The notes under the pieces were generated by a model. That model had not been told where the DNA came from, did no database searches, and was given only the letters and a program-made list of their open reading frames with translations. Shown piece by piece: positions 14,278-22,479 of a stretch of DNA of 22,546 bases. The number at the start of each line of letters is the position of its first letter. The stretch's first letter is position 1. The DNA comes from Chloroflexota bacterium (GTDB lineage Bacteria; Chloroflexota; Limnocylindria; Limnocylindrales; CSP1-4), in the NCBI GenBank assembly GCA_021789355.1, contig JAJYJR010000025.1, positions 1 through 22,546 on the forward strand. Reading direction: 5' to 3'. A program made the translations under genes and the position numbers.

Positions 14278-15836
14278 CCGGACCCATGGGGGCTGACCCA
14301 CGTCTCGAGGTGCACGGCGTCTCGAAGCGTTTCGATGCGACGCTCGCGCTGAGCGACGTCTCCCTCGAGGTGCGGGGCGGCGAGATACACGCGCTCGTTG
14401 GCGAGAACGGCGCCGGCAAGAGCACCCTCGTCAAGATCCTCGCCGGGGTCCACACGCCCGATGCCGGACGGATCCAGCTCGACGGTCGGGAGGTGCACAT
14501 CTCCGACCCGATCGCGGCGCGTGCCCTCGGGATCGCCGTCGTCCACCAGGAGCCGCGGCTGTTCCCCGACCTGTCCGTCGCCGAGAACGTGTACCTCGCG
14601 GATCCGCCGAGAGGACGGTACGGGGCCATCTCGTGGCGGGCGATGCGACGGAAGGCCGACGCGCTCTTCGAGGAGCTCGACGTCCGCCTGGATGTCGCGT
14701 CTCCCGTCCGTGGTCTTTCGATGGCGGACCAGCAGCTCATCGAGATCGCGAAGGCGCTGTCTGTCGAGGCGAAGGTGCTGATCCTCGACGAGCCGACCGC
14801 GTCGCTGTCCGCCCACGAGGTCGAGCGCCTCTTCACCATCGTCCGCCGCACGCGCGACCGCGGCGTCGCGGTGCTGTTCGTGAGTCATCGTCTCGACGAG
14901 GTCTTCGCCCTGTGCGACCGCGCCACCGTGTTCCGTGATGGGCGCCACGTCGTGACGGCCCCCATTGCCTCCCTCACCACTGCCGACCTCGTGCGCTACA
15001 TGGTCGGCCGCGCCGTCTCGCTCTTCCCGAAGGGCGAGGCAACGATCGGCGACGTGCTGCTCGAGGTGCGCAACCTGTCCCGAACCGGCGTGTTTCACGG
15101 CGTGAGCTTCAGCCTGCGCGCTGGCGAGATCCTCGGCCTGGCAGGGCTCGTCGGCGCCGGAAGGACCGAGATCGCCCGCGTGCTCTTCGGCATCGATGCG
15201 CCGTCGGCCGGGGAGATCCTGCTGGAGGGGCGGCCGGTGCGCCTGGCGACGCCCTCTGCGGCACTTCGCGCCGGCGTTGCGTACGTGCCGGAGGATCGGC
15301 ATCGCGACGGCCTGGTGATGGATTTCTCGATCGCCGAGAACGTCACGCTGCCGATCCTGCCACGCCTCTTCCCGCACCTGCTCGTGCACCGCGCGAAGGA
15401 ATGGACCCTCGCGCAGGGGTACGCGGAGCGCCTGCGCGTACGCGCGACGAGCGTCGACCAGCTCGTGCAGGCGCTGTCGGGCGGGAACCAGCAGAAGGTG
15501 GTCATCGCGAAGTGGCTGGCCGCGAATCCGAGGGTGCTGATCCTGGATGAACCGACGCGCGGCGTGGACATCGGCGCCAAGGTGGAGGTGCACCGCATCG
15601 TGTCGGAGCTGGCGACCTCGGGGCTCGGGATCATCCTCATCTCCAGCGACCTTCCCGAGGTTCTCGCCATGAGCGACCGCATCCTGGTGCTGCACGAGGG
15701 GCGCGTGACCGACGAGATCGCCCGCGGGGAGGCGACCGAGGAGCGCGTGATGTTCGCGGCGACCGGGCATGTCGCCGCCGCGGTGTCGATGCCCGGTCCG
15801 ACCGCCGGAGCCGTGTCCGGAGATGATCTCGCGTGA
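14274..15836 (+). CDS. rhaT: Rhamnose ABC importer ATPase (two-domain)
   Basis: A 520-residue double ATPase of the carbohydrate CUT2 type (RbsA/AraG-like). The first half has Walker A GENGAGKST (about 43-51), the signature-like LSMADQQLIEIAKAL and Walker B VLILDEPTAS (about 169-178). The second has the degenerate Walker A GLVGAGRTE (about 293), signature LSGGNQQKVVIAKWL (about 401) and LILDEPTRGVDIGAK (about 423). A weakened second P-loop is normal in this family. It powers import with RhaP, RhaQ and RhaS; RhaT is the rhizobial name and is unrelated to the E. coli RhaT symporter. Its ATG overlaps the rhaR stop and its end overlaps rhaP (GTGA, 15833-15836). Confidence 0.95.
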   Translation: MTGPMGADPRLEVHGVSKRFDATLALSDVSLEVRGGEIHALVGENGAGKSTLVKILAGVHTPDAGRIQLDGREVHISDPIAARALGIAVVHQEPRLFPDLSVAENVYLADPPRGRYGAISWRAMRRKADALFEELDVRLDVASPVRGLSMADQQLIEIAKALSVEAKVLILDEPTASLSAHEVERLFTIVRRTRDRGVAVLFVSHRLDEVFALCDRATVFRDGRHVVTAPIASLTTADLVRYMVGRAVSLFPKGEATIGDVLLEVRNLSRTGVFHGVSFSLRAGEILGLAGLVGAGRTEIARVLFGIDAPSAGEILLEGRPVRLATPSAALRAGVAYVPEDRHRDGLVMDFSIAENVTLPILPRLFPHLLVHRAKEWTLAQGYAERLRVRATSVDQLVQALSGGNQQKVVIAKWLAANPRVLILDEPTRGVDIGAKVEVHRIVSELATSGLGIILISSDLPEVLAMSDRILVLHEGRVTDEIARGEATEERVMFAATGHVAAAVSMPGPTAGAVSGDDLA

Positions 15837-16852
15837 CGACCAGCCGTGGAGGTTCCGCCGCCCGCAGGCGGATGGCGACCCTGCTGGGCGGGCTCGGCCG
15901 CTCGCGGGAGTTCACGCTGGTCGCGGTCATGATCGTCCTGAGCGGGTTCGTCACGGTCCGCGCGCCCAACTTCCTGGCGCCCGACAACCTCAACCAGGTG
16001 ACGACACTCGCCGCGATCATCGCCATCGCGGCGGTGGGCGAGGCGCTGGTCGTGCTCACCCGGAACGTCGACCTCTCGGTCGAATCGACCATGGGTCTCA
16101 TCGCCTTCGTCGTAGGCGACGTGCTGCGCCGGGGGGCCATGCCGGTCCCCGAGGCGTGGCTGTTCGGGCTCGCCCTCGCCCTCGCCCTCGGCATGGCCAA
16201 CGGGGCGGTGATCACGCTCTTCCGGGTGCCGTCCATCGTCGTGACGCTCGGCACCCTGAGCGTCTATCGCGGCCTGGTGTTCGTGGTGGCGAACGGCAGC
16301 CAGGTCAGCCTGTCCGACCTGCCCGCGGGCTACTCCAACCCCGCCACGCAGACGTTCGCGGGCATCCCGTTCTTCGTCATCGTCGCACTCGTCATCGTGG
16401 TCCTCTTCGCCCTCGCGCTGCGGTTCACGCATTTCGGCCGCCAGCTGTACGCCGTGGGCAGCGATCCCGAGGCCGCGTCGATCATCGGCGTCCGGAGCGG
16501 ATGGGTGGTCTTCGCCGCGTTCTCTCTCTGCGGCCTGCTGGCCGGCGTGGCGGGCATCCTCTGGGGCATCGAGTTCGGGACGATCTACGCCACGTCGGCG
16601 TCCGGGGTCGTGCTCCAGATCGTGGCCGCGGTCGTCGTCGGAGGCGTGGCGATCTCGGGCGGATCGGGGACCGTCATCGGCGCCGCGATCGGCGCCCTCT
16701 TCCTCGGGCTCATCAACAACGCCCTGCTGCTGTTGTTGCTGCCGCAGGAGCTGCTCCAGGCCATCTATGGTGCCGTGATCCTCCTCGCGGTGGCGACCGA
16801 TGCGGTGGTACGCCTGCGTGCACGCGCCGTCGGCAAGCCGGTGGCGCCATGA
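15833..16852 (+). CDS. rhaP: Rhamnose ABC importer permease RhaP
   Basis: A 339-residue CUT2 permease (RbsC-like) with roughly eight to ten membrane helices. It has the family segment RNVDLSVESTMGL near residue 80, the VTLGTLSVYRGL stretch, and the cytoplasmic coupling-loop region RFTHFGRQLYAVGSDPEAA ahead of GGVAISGGSGTVIGA. The GTG start overlaps the rhaT stop, and its own stop overlaps the rhaQ ATG (ATGA, 16849-16852). It is paralogous to RhaQ, with which it should form the heterodimeric membrane channel. The Arg-rich N-terminus (AARRR) fits an inside-positive orientation. Confidence 0.93.
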   Translation: MTTSRGGSAARRRMATLLGGLGRSREFTLVAVMIVLSGFVTVRAPNFLAPDNLNQVTTLAAIIAIAAVGEALVVLTRNVDLSVESTMGLIAFVVGDVLRRGAMPVPEAWLFGLALALALGMANGAVITLFRVPSIVVTLGTLSVYRGLVFVVANGSQVSLSDLPAGYSNPATQTFAGIPFFVIVALVIVVLFALALRFTHFGRQLYAVGSDPEAASIIGVRSGWVVFAAFSLCGLLAGVAGILWGIEFGTIYATSASGVVLQIVAAVVVGGVAISGGSGTVIGAAIGALFLGLINNALLLLLLPQELLQAIYGAVILLAVATDAVVRLRARAVGKPVAP

Positions 16853-17931
16853 ACGAGGAGCAGATGGCGGCGGGCGCCGAGCGGGCGGCGGCCGCGTCCG
16901 TGATCGTCCGCCCCAGGAAGCCGCTGGCCGCGCTCGCCCGCTGGGAGCTGCTCCTGCTCGTGATCCTGGCGATCCTCGCCTGGACTGGCACCCAGGTCTC
17001 GAAGTACTTCCTCACGGGCCCCAACTTCGCGAACCTCACCAGCGCGGTGATGGAGGTCGCGATCATGGCGCTGCCGAGCACCCTGATCATCATCGCCGCC
17101 GAGATCGACCTGTCCGTCGAATCCATGCTCGGGCTCTCCAGCGCCCTCCTCGGGCTCCTCTGGGCTGCCGGCATCCCGCTGGAAGTCGACATCCCCATCG
17201 TGCTCCTCGTGGGCGCCCTCGGCGGGCTGCTGAACGGCCTGCTCGTCGCACGAGCCGGACTGCCGTCGCTGGTGGTCACGCTCGGCACGCTCGCGCTGTT
17301 TCGTGGTCTCGCCCAGGTCGTGCTCGGAACGAACGCGGTCAGCAGTTTCCCGACGTGGTTCACCGATTTCGGCTTCGACAACATCCCGGGCACGCCGGTC
17401 CCCTGGACGCTCGTGGTGTTTGCCATCCTCGCCGCGGTGTTCTGGTACGTCGCCCATGCGACGTGGATCGGCCGGCAGATCTTCGCGGTCGGCAAGAACA
17501 AGGACGCGGCGCGTTACTCGGGCGTGGACGTGGCCACCCTCAAGACCGCGCTCTTCGTCCTGTCGGGCCTCATCGCCGCCCTCGCCGGGGTCATCCTCAC
17601 CGCGCGCTTCTCCAGTGCGCGTGCCGACAACGGCACGGGCCTGACGCTGACCGTCGTGACCATCGTGCTGCTGGGCGGCGTGGACATCAACGGCGGAAAG
17701 GGCACGATCCCCGGAGTCATCCTCGCCGTCTTCACCATCGCGGCGCTCCAGAACGCGCTGCGTCTCGCCGGCGTCTCGAGCGAGTACCAGGCCGTGGCCA
17801 TCGGGCTCCTGCTGATCGTCTCGGTCACGGCGCCTCAAGTTGCTCGCCAGACCAGGTTGGTCGCGGACCGAATGCGGAGGGCCCGGCATCCGCCGGCCGG
17901 CTCGGTCGCCTCGGGCGAGGTCGTGGGATAG
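16849..17931 (+). CDS. rhaQ: Rhamnose ABC importer permease RhaQ
   Basis: A 360-residue CUT2 permease, paralogue of RhaP. It shares the AEIDLSVESMLGL motif, VTLGTLALFRGLAQVV, the coupling segment WIGRQIFAVGKNKDAARYSG and GGVDINGGKGTIPG. About ten hydrophobic segments are seen. The N-terminal 30 residues are polar and Ala-rich and the C-terminus ends in an Arg-rich cytoplasmic tail. ATG 16849 overlaps the rhaP stop. A gap of 22 bases with a fresh, strong ribosome site separates it from rhaS, breaking the chain of overlapping genes. Confidence 0.93.
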   Translation: MNEEQMAAGAERAAAASVIVRPRKPLAALARWELLLLVILAILAWTGTQVSKYFLTGPNFANLTSAVMEVAIMALPSTLIIIAAEIDLSVESMLGLSSALLGLLWAAGIPLEVDIPIVLLVGALGGLLNGLLVARAGLPSLVVTLGTLALFRGLAQVVLGTNAVSSFPTWFTDFGFDNIPGTPVPWTLVVFAILAAVFWYVAHATWIGRQIFAVGKNKDAARYSGVDVATLKTALFVLSGLIAALAGVILTARFSSARADNGTGLTLTVVTIVLLGGVDINGGKGTIPGVILAVFTIAALQNALRLAGVSSEYQAVAIGLLLIVSVTAPQVARQTRLVADRMRRARHPPAGSVASGEVVG

Positions 17932-17936
17932 GTCTC

Positions 17937-17943
17937 AAGGAGG
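17937..17943 (+). promoter_or_regulatory. Strong ribosome-binding site of rhaS
   Basis: AAGGAGG, a near-complete complement of the 16S rRNA tail, lies 10 bases before ATG 17954. The preceding transporter genes rely on overlap coupling, so this site should let the binding protein be made in excess. Confidence 0.85.
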
Positions 17944-17953
17944 AGAGAGTCAG

Positions 17954-19093
17954 ATGGTCCATTCCCTCAGACGCGTGGTCGCTGGAGTTGCGGCAGTCGC
18001 GATCGTCGCGGGCGCCTGCAGCTCGGCGGCGACGCCAGCTCCCGCTACGCCGGCGCCGGCAGCTTCGGCCCCGGCCGCATCAGCAGCGGCAGCGTCCGTC
18101 CCGCCGGCGGCGTCGGCACCCGCCGCGTCGGCGGCCGCGGCCTCGGCATCGGCCAGCCTCAGCGTCGTCGTCATCCCGAAGCAGATCAACAACCCGTACT
18201 TCGACGTGGCCTTCAAGGGTGCCCAGAAGGCGGCCTCCGACCTCGGGGGAACCGTCACCCAGGTCGGACCCAGCGCGGCCGACGCGACCCAGCAGGTGCC
18301 GTTCATCCAGACGGCGACCACGCAACACGCCAGCGCCATCGTCATCTCGGCGGACGACGCCACGGCCGTGGCCCCGGCGCTGCAGGCCGCGATGGCGGCC
18401 GGCGTCAAGGTCGTCGGCTACGACTCCAGCCCCGCTGTCGGTGCGTACAACGTGTTCGTGAACCAGGCCGACACCAACGGCATCGGCCAGGGCCTGGCCC
18501 AGATGGCGTGCGACCTCGCGCCCAACTGCACCGGCGAGATCGCCGTCCTTTCCGCGGCACAGACGGCGACCAACCAGAACGCCTGGATCGCCGCCATGCA
18601 GCAGACCATGAAGGAAGCCAAGTACAAGGGGCTGGTGTGGGACGGCGTCGTCTACGGCAATGACGACCCGCAGATCAGCACCACGCAGGCCCAGGCGCTC
18701 CTCCAGGCGCATCCCAACCTGAAGGTCATCGTCGCGCCGACGACGGTGGGTATCGTGGCGGCCGCCCAGGTCGTGAAGGCGGCGGGCAAGACCGGCAAGG
18801 TCTTCGTGACCGGCCTGGGCACGCCCAAGGGCATGGAGGCCTACGTCAAGGGCGGCCAGTCGCCCGAGTTCGCGCTCTGGAACGTGACCGACCTCGGCTA
18901 CCTCGCCTACGCCGTCGCGTACGACCTCGTGACCGGCAAGATCACGGGTGCCCAGGGCGAGACGTTCACGGTCAACGGCCTGAACAATGGCCAGCCGTAC
19001 ACCATCGGCAAGGACAATGTCGTGGTGCTCGGACCGCCGTTCGTGTTCAACAAGAGCAACATCGATCAGTACGTCGCGTCGTTCGGCTTCTGA
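17954..19093 (+). CDS. rhaS: Rhamnose ABC importer substrate-binding lipoprotein RhaS
   Basis: A 379-residue periplasmic-binding protein. The N-terminus MVHSLRRVVAGVAAVAIVAG ends at Cys22 (VAGAC), a lipoprotein signal. Residues 23-68 form an Ala/Pro/Ser-only linker, then comes a type I fold starting SLSVVVIPKQINNPYFDVAFKGAQKAA, typical of the RhaS/RbsB/LsrB group. Later landmarks are IVISADDATAVAPAL, VVGYDSS and a GLGTPKGMEAYVKGG segment. It captures L-rhamnose outside the membrane and hands it to RhaPQT. The gene has its own strong ribosome site, and a 15-bp hairpin lies 12 bases after its stop. The long low-complexity linker would hold the binding domain away from the membrane. Confidence 0.95.
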   Translation: MVHSLRRVVAGVAAVAIVAGACSSAATPAPATPAPAASAPAASAAAASVPPAASAPAASAAAASASASLSVVVIPKQINNPYFDVAFKGAQKAASDLGGTVTQVGPSAADATQQVPFIQTATTQHASAIVISADDATAVAPALQAAMAAGVKVVGYDSSPAVGAYNVFVNQADTNGIGQGLAQMACDLAPNCTGEIAVLSAAQTATNQNAWIAAMQQTMKEAKYKGLVWDGVVYGNDDPQISTTQAQALLQAHPNLKVIVAPTTVGIVAAAQVVKAAGKTGKVFVTGLGTPKGMEAYVKGGQSPEFALWNVTDLGYLAYAVAYDLVTGKITGAQGETFTVNGLNNGQPYTIGKDNVVVLGPPFVFNKSNIDQYVASFGF

Positions 19094-19105
19094 TCGCGTG
19101 AGCTT

Positions 19106-19140
19106 CGATCCGGCCCCGGCTCCGTGCCGGGACCGGATCG
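19106..19140 (+). promoter_or_regulatory. Intra-operon hairpin after rhaS
   Basis: Arms 19106-19120 (CGATCCGGCCCCGGC) and 19126-19140 (GCCGGGACCGGATCG) pair over 15 positions with one mismatch around a 5-base loop. No T-run follows, and the rhaM ribosome site AGGAG begins six bases later. It most likely protects the rhaS message or causes partial termination. Confidence 0.8.
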
Positions 19141-19156
19141 ACCGCAGGAGCGCCCG

Positions 19157-19471
19157 ATGGAGCGTGTCGCCTTCGCCATGAAGCTCCGTCCCGGGGCCGC
19201 CGGCGAGTACCGTCGGCGCCACGCGGCGGTGTGGCCGGAGATGCTCGCGGCGCTCCACGAGGCCGGCTGCCGCAACTACTCCATCTATCAGCGCGATGAC
19301 GACCTGTTCGGCTACTTCGAGGTCGACGATTTCGCGCGGTTCCGCGACATGATGGACGCGTCCGAGGTCAACGCTCGCTGGCAGGCCGAGATGGCGGCGC
19401 TGATCGACCCCTGCACGGATCCCGCCACGGGCTTCCATCGCCGGCTCGCCGAGGTCTTCCGCCTTGACTGA
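19157..19471 (+). CDS. rhaM: L-rhamnose mutarotase
   Basis: A 104-residue protein, exactly the length of E. coli RhaM. It keeps His22 (RRRHAAVWPEM) and Tyr41 (RNYSIY), the two residues I recall as catalytic in that enzyme. It interconverts alpha and beta anomers of L-rhamnose so that the isomerase is not limited by the wrong anomer. AGGAG at 19146-19150 is six bases before the ATG at 19157; an upstream ATG at 19124 lies inside the hairpin and is rejected. Its end overlaps the rhamnulokinase start by eight bases. The rhizobial name for this gene is rhaU. Confidence 0.95.
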   Translation: MERVAFAMKLRPGAAGEYRRRHAAVWPEMLAALHEAGCRNYSIYQRDDDLFGYFEVDDFARFRDMMDASEVNARWQAEMAALIDPCTDPATGFHRRLAEVFRLD

Positions 19472-20966
19472 CGCGACGCGGCGCATCGTCGCGCTCGACC
19501 TCGGCGCGGAGACCGGACGCGTCGCCGTCGGGACCTTCGACGGTGACCGCCTGTCCGTCGAAGATGTCCACCGCTTCTCGAACGTGCCGGTCACCCTGGG
19601 CGGCACGCTGCACTGGGACTTCCTGCGGCTCTTCGGCGAGGCCCTCGCTGGACTCCGGCGCGTGAGTGCGGGCGGGTCCGTCGCGTCGATCGGCATCGAC
19701 ACGTGGGGCGTCGACTTCGGCCTGCTCGACGCCCGCGGCCGGCTCCTCGCCAGCCCCGTGCACTATCGGGACGCCCGCACCCAGGGCATGGTGGAGGCCG
19801 CCACCGCGCTGGTGCCACGCCCGGACATCTACCGTGCCACTGGCATCCAGTTCATGCCGATCAACACGCTGTACCAGCTCCTGTCGATGGTGAAGTCCGA
19901 CGATCCGCTCCTCGTCCAGGCCGATCGCCTGCTCCTGATGGGCGACCTCTTTGCGCACTTCCTCTGCGGCAGCACGGTCGCCGAGTACACGAACGCGAGC
20001 ACCAGCCAGTGCCTCGATCCCGTCGCGCGCGACTGGGCACGCCCGCTCCTCGAGCGCCTCGGGATTCCGACGCGACTCCTGCCGGACATCGTCCAGCCCG
20101 GGACCGTGCTTGGGCCGCTCCGGTCGGACGTGGCGGACGACACCGGGCTGTCCGCTGCGCGTGCGGTCGCCACCGCCTCCCACGACACGGCATCGGCCGT
20201 CGTGGGCGCGCCGCTCGCTGGGCCGGGGACGGCGTTCCTGTCATCAGGGACCTGGTCGCTCATCGGGCTCGAGGTGCCGGCCCCCGTCATCACCGATGCC
20301 AGCTACGCCGCCAACCTCACGAACGAGGGGGGCGTCGGGGGCACGATCCGCCTCCTGCGCAACGTCGCCGGACTGTGGCTCGTGCAGGAGAGCCGCCGCG
20401 CCCTCTGGCCCGCGGGCGACGGTCCCTCGTACGAGGAACTGGCCGCGCTGGCCGCCGCGTCCCCCGCCTTCACCGCGATCATCGACCCCGACGACGAACG
20501 GTTCCTGCGCCCGGGAGACCTGCCCGCGCGCGTCCGGGCATTCTGCCGGGAAACCGGGCAGCCAATCCCGGCTGACACCGGGACCCTGGTGCGCGTCCTC
20601 CTCGAGAGCCTCGCGCTCCGGTACGCAAGCGCCCTTGACGAGCTCGCCACAGCGGCGGGGCACCCTGTCGACGCGATCCATGTCATCGGCGGCGGCGTCA
20701 ACCACCGGCTGCTGTGCCAGTTCACCGCGGATGCCACCGGGCGCCCCGTGCGGGCGGGGCCGGTCGAGGCGGCGACGATCGGCAACCTCGTCGTGCAGGC
20801 GATGGCCCTGGGGGAGCTGGCCGGGGTCGCGGAGGGCCGCGAATTGATCGCACGCTCGTTTCCCGTCAGCGCCTACCACCCCCTCGCCGACTGGAGCGAG
20901 CCGCGGGCACGTTTCGCCGCGCTGCGGCGGAGCCGCGCCGGCCGCCAGCCCGCCCCCGCCACGTAG
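19464..20966 (+). CDS. rhaB: L-rhamnulokinase
   Basis: A 500-residue FGGY-family kinase that phosphorylates L-rhamnulose to L-rhamnulose-1-phosphate. The first actin-like domain begins VALDLGAETGRVAVG and has GIDTWGVDFGLLD; IQFMPINTLYQL and YTNASTSQCLD are typical of rhamnulokinases. HDTASAVVGAP holds the probable catalytic Asp near residue 240. The second domain has FLSSGTWSLIGLE and IGGGVNHRLLCQFTAD. The start is TTG 19464, overlapping the rhaM stop, with GAGG nine bases upstream; no better start exists before the conserved N-terminus. The name rhaK is used in rhizobia. Confidence 0.95.
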   Translation: MTDATRRIVALDLGAETGRVAVGTFDGDRLSVEDVHRFSNVPVTLGGTLHWDFLRLFGEALAGLRRVSAGGSVASIGIDTWGVDFGLLDARGRLLASPVHYRDARTQGMVEAATALVPRPDIYRATGIQFMPINTLYQLLSMVKSDDPLLVQADRLLLMGDLFAHFLCGSTVAEYTNASTSQCLDPVARDWARPLLERLGIPTRLLPDIVQPGTVLGPLRSDVADDTGLSAARAVATASHDTASAVVGAPLAGPGTAFLSSGTWSLIGLEVPAPVITDASYAANLTNEGGVGGTIRLLRNVAGLWLVQESRRALWPAGDGPSYEELAALAAASPAFTAIIDPDDERFLRPGDLPARVRAFCRETGQPIPADTGTLVRVLLESLALRYASALDELATAAGHPVDAIHVIGGGVNHRLLCQFTADATGRPVRAGPVEAATIGNLVVQAMALGELAGVAEGRELIARSFPVSAYHPLADWSEPRARFAALRRSRAGRQPAPAT

Positions 20967-21013
20967 TGCAGAGAGAAGTCCAGCGCCACACGGTCGAGAA
21001 GGAGTCCGACGCC

Positions 21014-22234
21014 ATGGCCGACACCGCTTCCAGCACCCACGGTGCATCAGCAGCCGCGAGCGACCGCGTGGCGTGGGCCCTCGACGGCCTGGCGGTGGAA
21101 CTGCCGTCGTGGGGCTTCGTCAACACCGGCACACGCTTCCGCGTCTTCCCCCAGGCGGGTGTACCGCGCACCGTGTTCGAGAAGATCGACGATGCGGCGA
21201 CGGTAAACCGCTACACGGGGATCGCGGGCTCGGTCGCCCTCCACATCCCGTGGGACAAGGTCGATCACTTCGCCGGCCTCACGGCCTACGCCGCCGAGCG
21301 CGGCCTGCGCATCGGGGGGATCAACAGCAACACGTTCCAGGATGAGGACTACAAGCTGGGGTCCCTGACCCACCCCTCGCCGTCCGTCCGCGCGAAGGCC
21401 GTGGCGGCGATCGTCGAGTGCTGCGACATCGCCGCGCAGACGGGATCCAGGGTCGTCAAGGTCTGGCTCGGCGACGGGACGAACTACCCTGGCCAGGACG
21501 ACCTGCGCCAGCGGCGTCACCGCCTGGTGGCGGCCCTGCGCGAGATCTACCCGCACCTGCCCGACGGCGCGCGGATGTTCCTCGAGTACAAGCTCTACGA
21601 GCCCGCGTTCTACTCGACCGACGTCCAGGACTGGGGGCAGGCGCTCTCGGTGGGTCGGCTCGTGGGTGAGCGCGCCACCGTCTGCGTGGACATCGGACAT
21701 CACGCGATGGGCGTCAACATCGAGCAGATCGTGGCGATCCTGCTGGCGGAGGGGCGCCTCGGCGGCTTCGATCTCAACGACAAGAAGTACGGCGACGACG
21801 ACCTGATGGTCGGCAGCATCGATCCGTACCAGCTCTTCCGGGTTACCCACGAACTGGTGAACGCGATGCGCGACGACGCCGACCCTGTCGCCCAGCGCTG
21901 CGCGCGGGATACTGTCTACATGATCGACCAGTGCCACAACATCGAGCCCAAGATGCCGGCCATGATCCGCTCGGTCATGAACCTCCAGGAGGTGTTCGCG
22001 AAGGCGCTGCTCGTGGATCGCGGTGCGCTGCTCGCGGCCCAGGCGGCGGGGGACGTGCTCGAGGCCAACCGCCTGCTCGCCGACGCGTTCGCCACCGACG
22101 TCCGGCCCCTGCTCGCCGAGCTGCGAACCGCGCGCGGCCTGCCGGCAGATCCCTACCGGGCGTACCTCGCGAGTGGCGAAGCCGAGGAGCGAGTGGCGGC
22201 GCGGGCGGGTGGTTCTGCCGCCGGGTGGGGCTGA
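21014..22234 (+). CDS. rhaI: L-rhamnose isomerase, type II (Pseudomonas stutzeri-like)
   Basis: A 406-residue TIM-barrel isomerase converting L-rhamnose to L-rhamnulose with divalent metal. By spacing against my memory of the P. stutzeri enzyme, ligands are Glu191 (LEYKLYEP), Asp226 and His229 (CVDIGHHAMG), Asp261 and Asp263 (KYGDDDL) and Asp305 (YMIDQCH). Asp253 in GFDLND stands where that enzyme has His281. AAGGAG at 20999-21004 lies nine bases before ATG 21014. The first 18 residues are Ala/Ser-rich and non-conserved. The gene is last in the operon, 47 bases after the kinase. No strong terminator follows. The catalytic step it supplies sits between RhaM and RhaB. Confidence 0.94.
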   Translation: MADTASSTHGASAAASDRVAWALDGLAVELPSWGFVNTGTRFRVFPQAGVPRTVFEKIDDAATVNRYTGIAGSVALHIPWDKVDHFAGLTAYAAERGLRIGGINSNTFQDEDYKLGSLTHPSPSVRAKAVAAIVECCDIAAQTGSRVVKVWLGDGTNYPGQDDLRQRRHRLVAALREIYPHLPDGARMFLEYKLYEPAFYSTDVQDWGQALSVGRLVGERATVCVDIGHHAMGVNIEQIVAILLAEGRLGGFDLNDKKYGDDDLMVGSIDPYQLFRVTHELVNAMRDDADPVAQRCARDTVYMIDQCHNIEPKMPAMIRSVMNLQEVFAKALLVDRGALLAAQAAGDVLEANRLLADAFATDVRPLLAELRTARGLPADPYRAYLASGEAEERVAARAGGSAAGWG

Positions 22235-22326
22235 GCACGGCCGTCCAGACGCTCCATCTCACGAGGGGTGACCGTGGTCGTCCACGCCCAACCGCCTCAT
22301 CTCGTGTACCTCAGCCACATCCCGGC

Positions 22327-22464
22327 ATGTCCGACGAGGGGCACCTGAACCGCCGCCTCATGCGCTGGGAGCCCGAGATGATCGTCAACCTGCCGGCGGG
22401 CGTCGGGCTGCTCCCGTTGATGGTTCCGGGACCGCAGGGCGCCCAGCGGTCCGCGCAGCCCTGA
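22327..22464 (+). CDS. Doubtful small ORF after rhaI
   Basis: A 45-residue frame (MSDEGHLNRRLMRWEPEMIV...) starts at ATG 22327 and ends at TGA 22462-22464. No ribosome site is visible. The middle (RWEPEMIVNLPAGVGLLPLMVPG) looks protein-like, as does a short plus-strand frame just upstream (VTVVVHAQPPHLVYLSHIPACP, ending near 22348) in a different frame. Together they could be a frameshifted remnant. No family is recognised. Confidence 0.2.
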   Translation: MSDEGHLNRRLMRWEPEMIVNLPAGVGLLPLMVPGPQGAQRSAQP

Positions 22465-22479
22465 CGAGTCGCGCGCCTC

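Noticed and set aside
14250..15770. Minus-strand 500-codon frame opposite rhaT
   Set aside because: Antisense of a clear ABC ATPase; no recognisable motif.
18080..19702. Long minus-strand open frame opposite rhaS, rhaM and rhaB
   Set aside because: It mirrors three well-identified plus-strand genes and reads as His/Arg/Asp-rich noise typical of GC-rich antisense.
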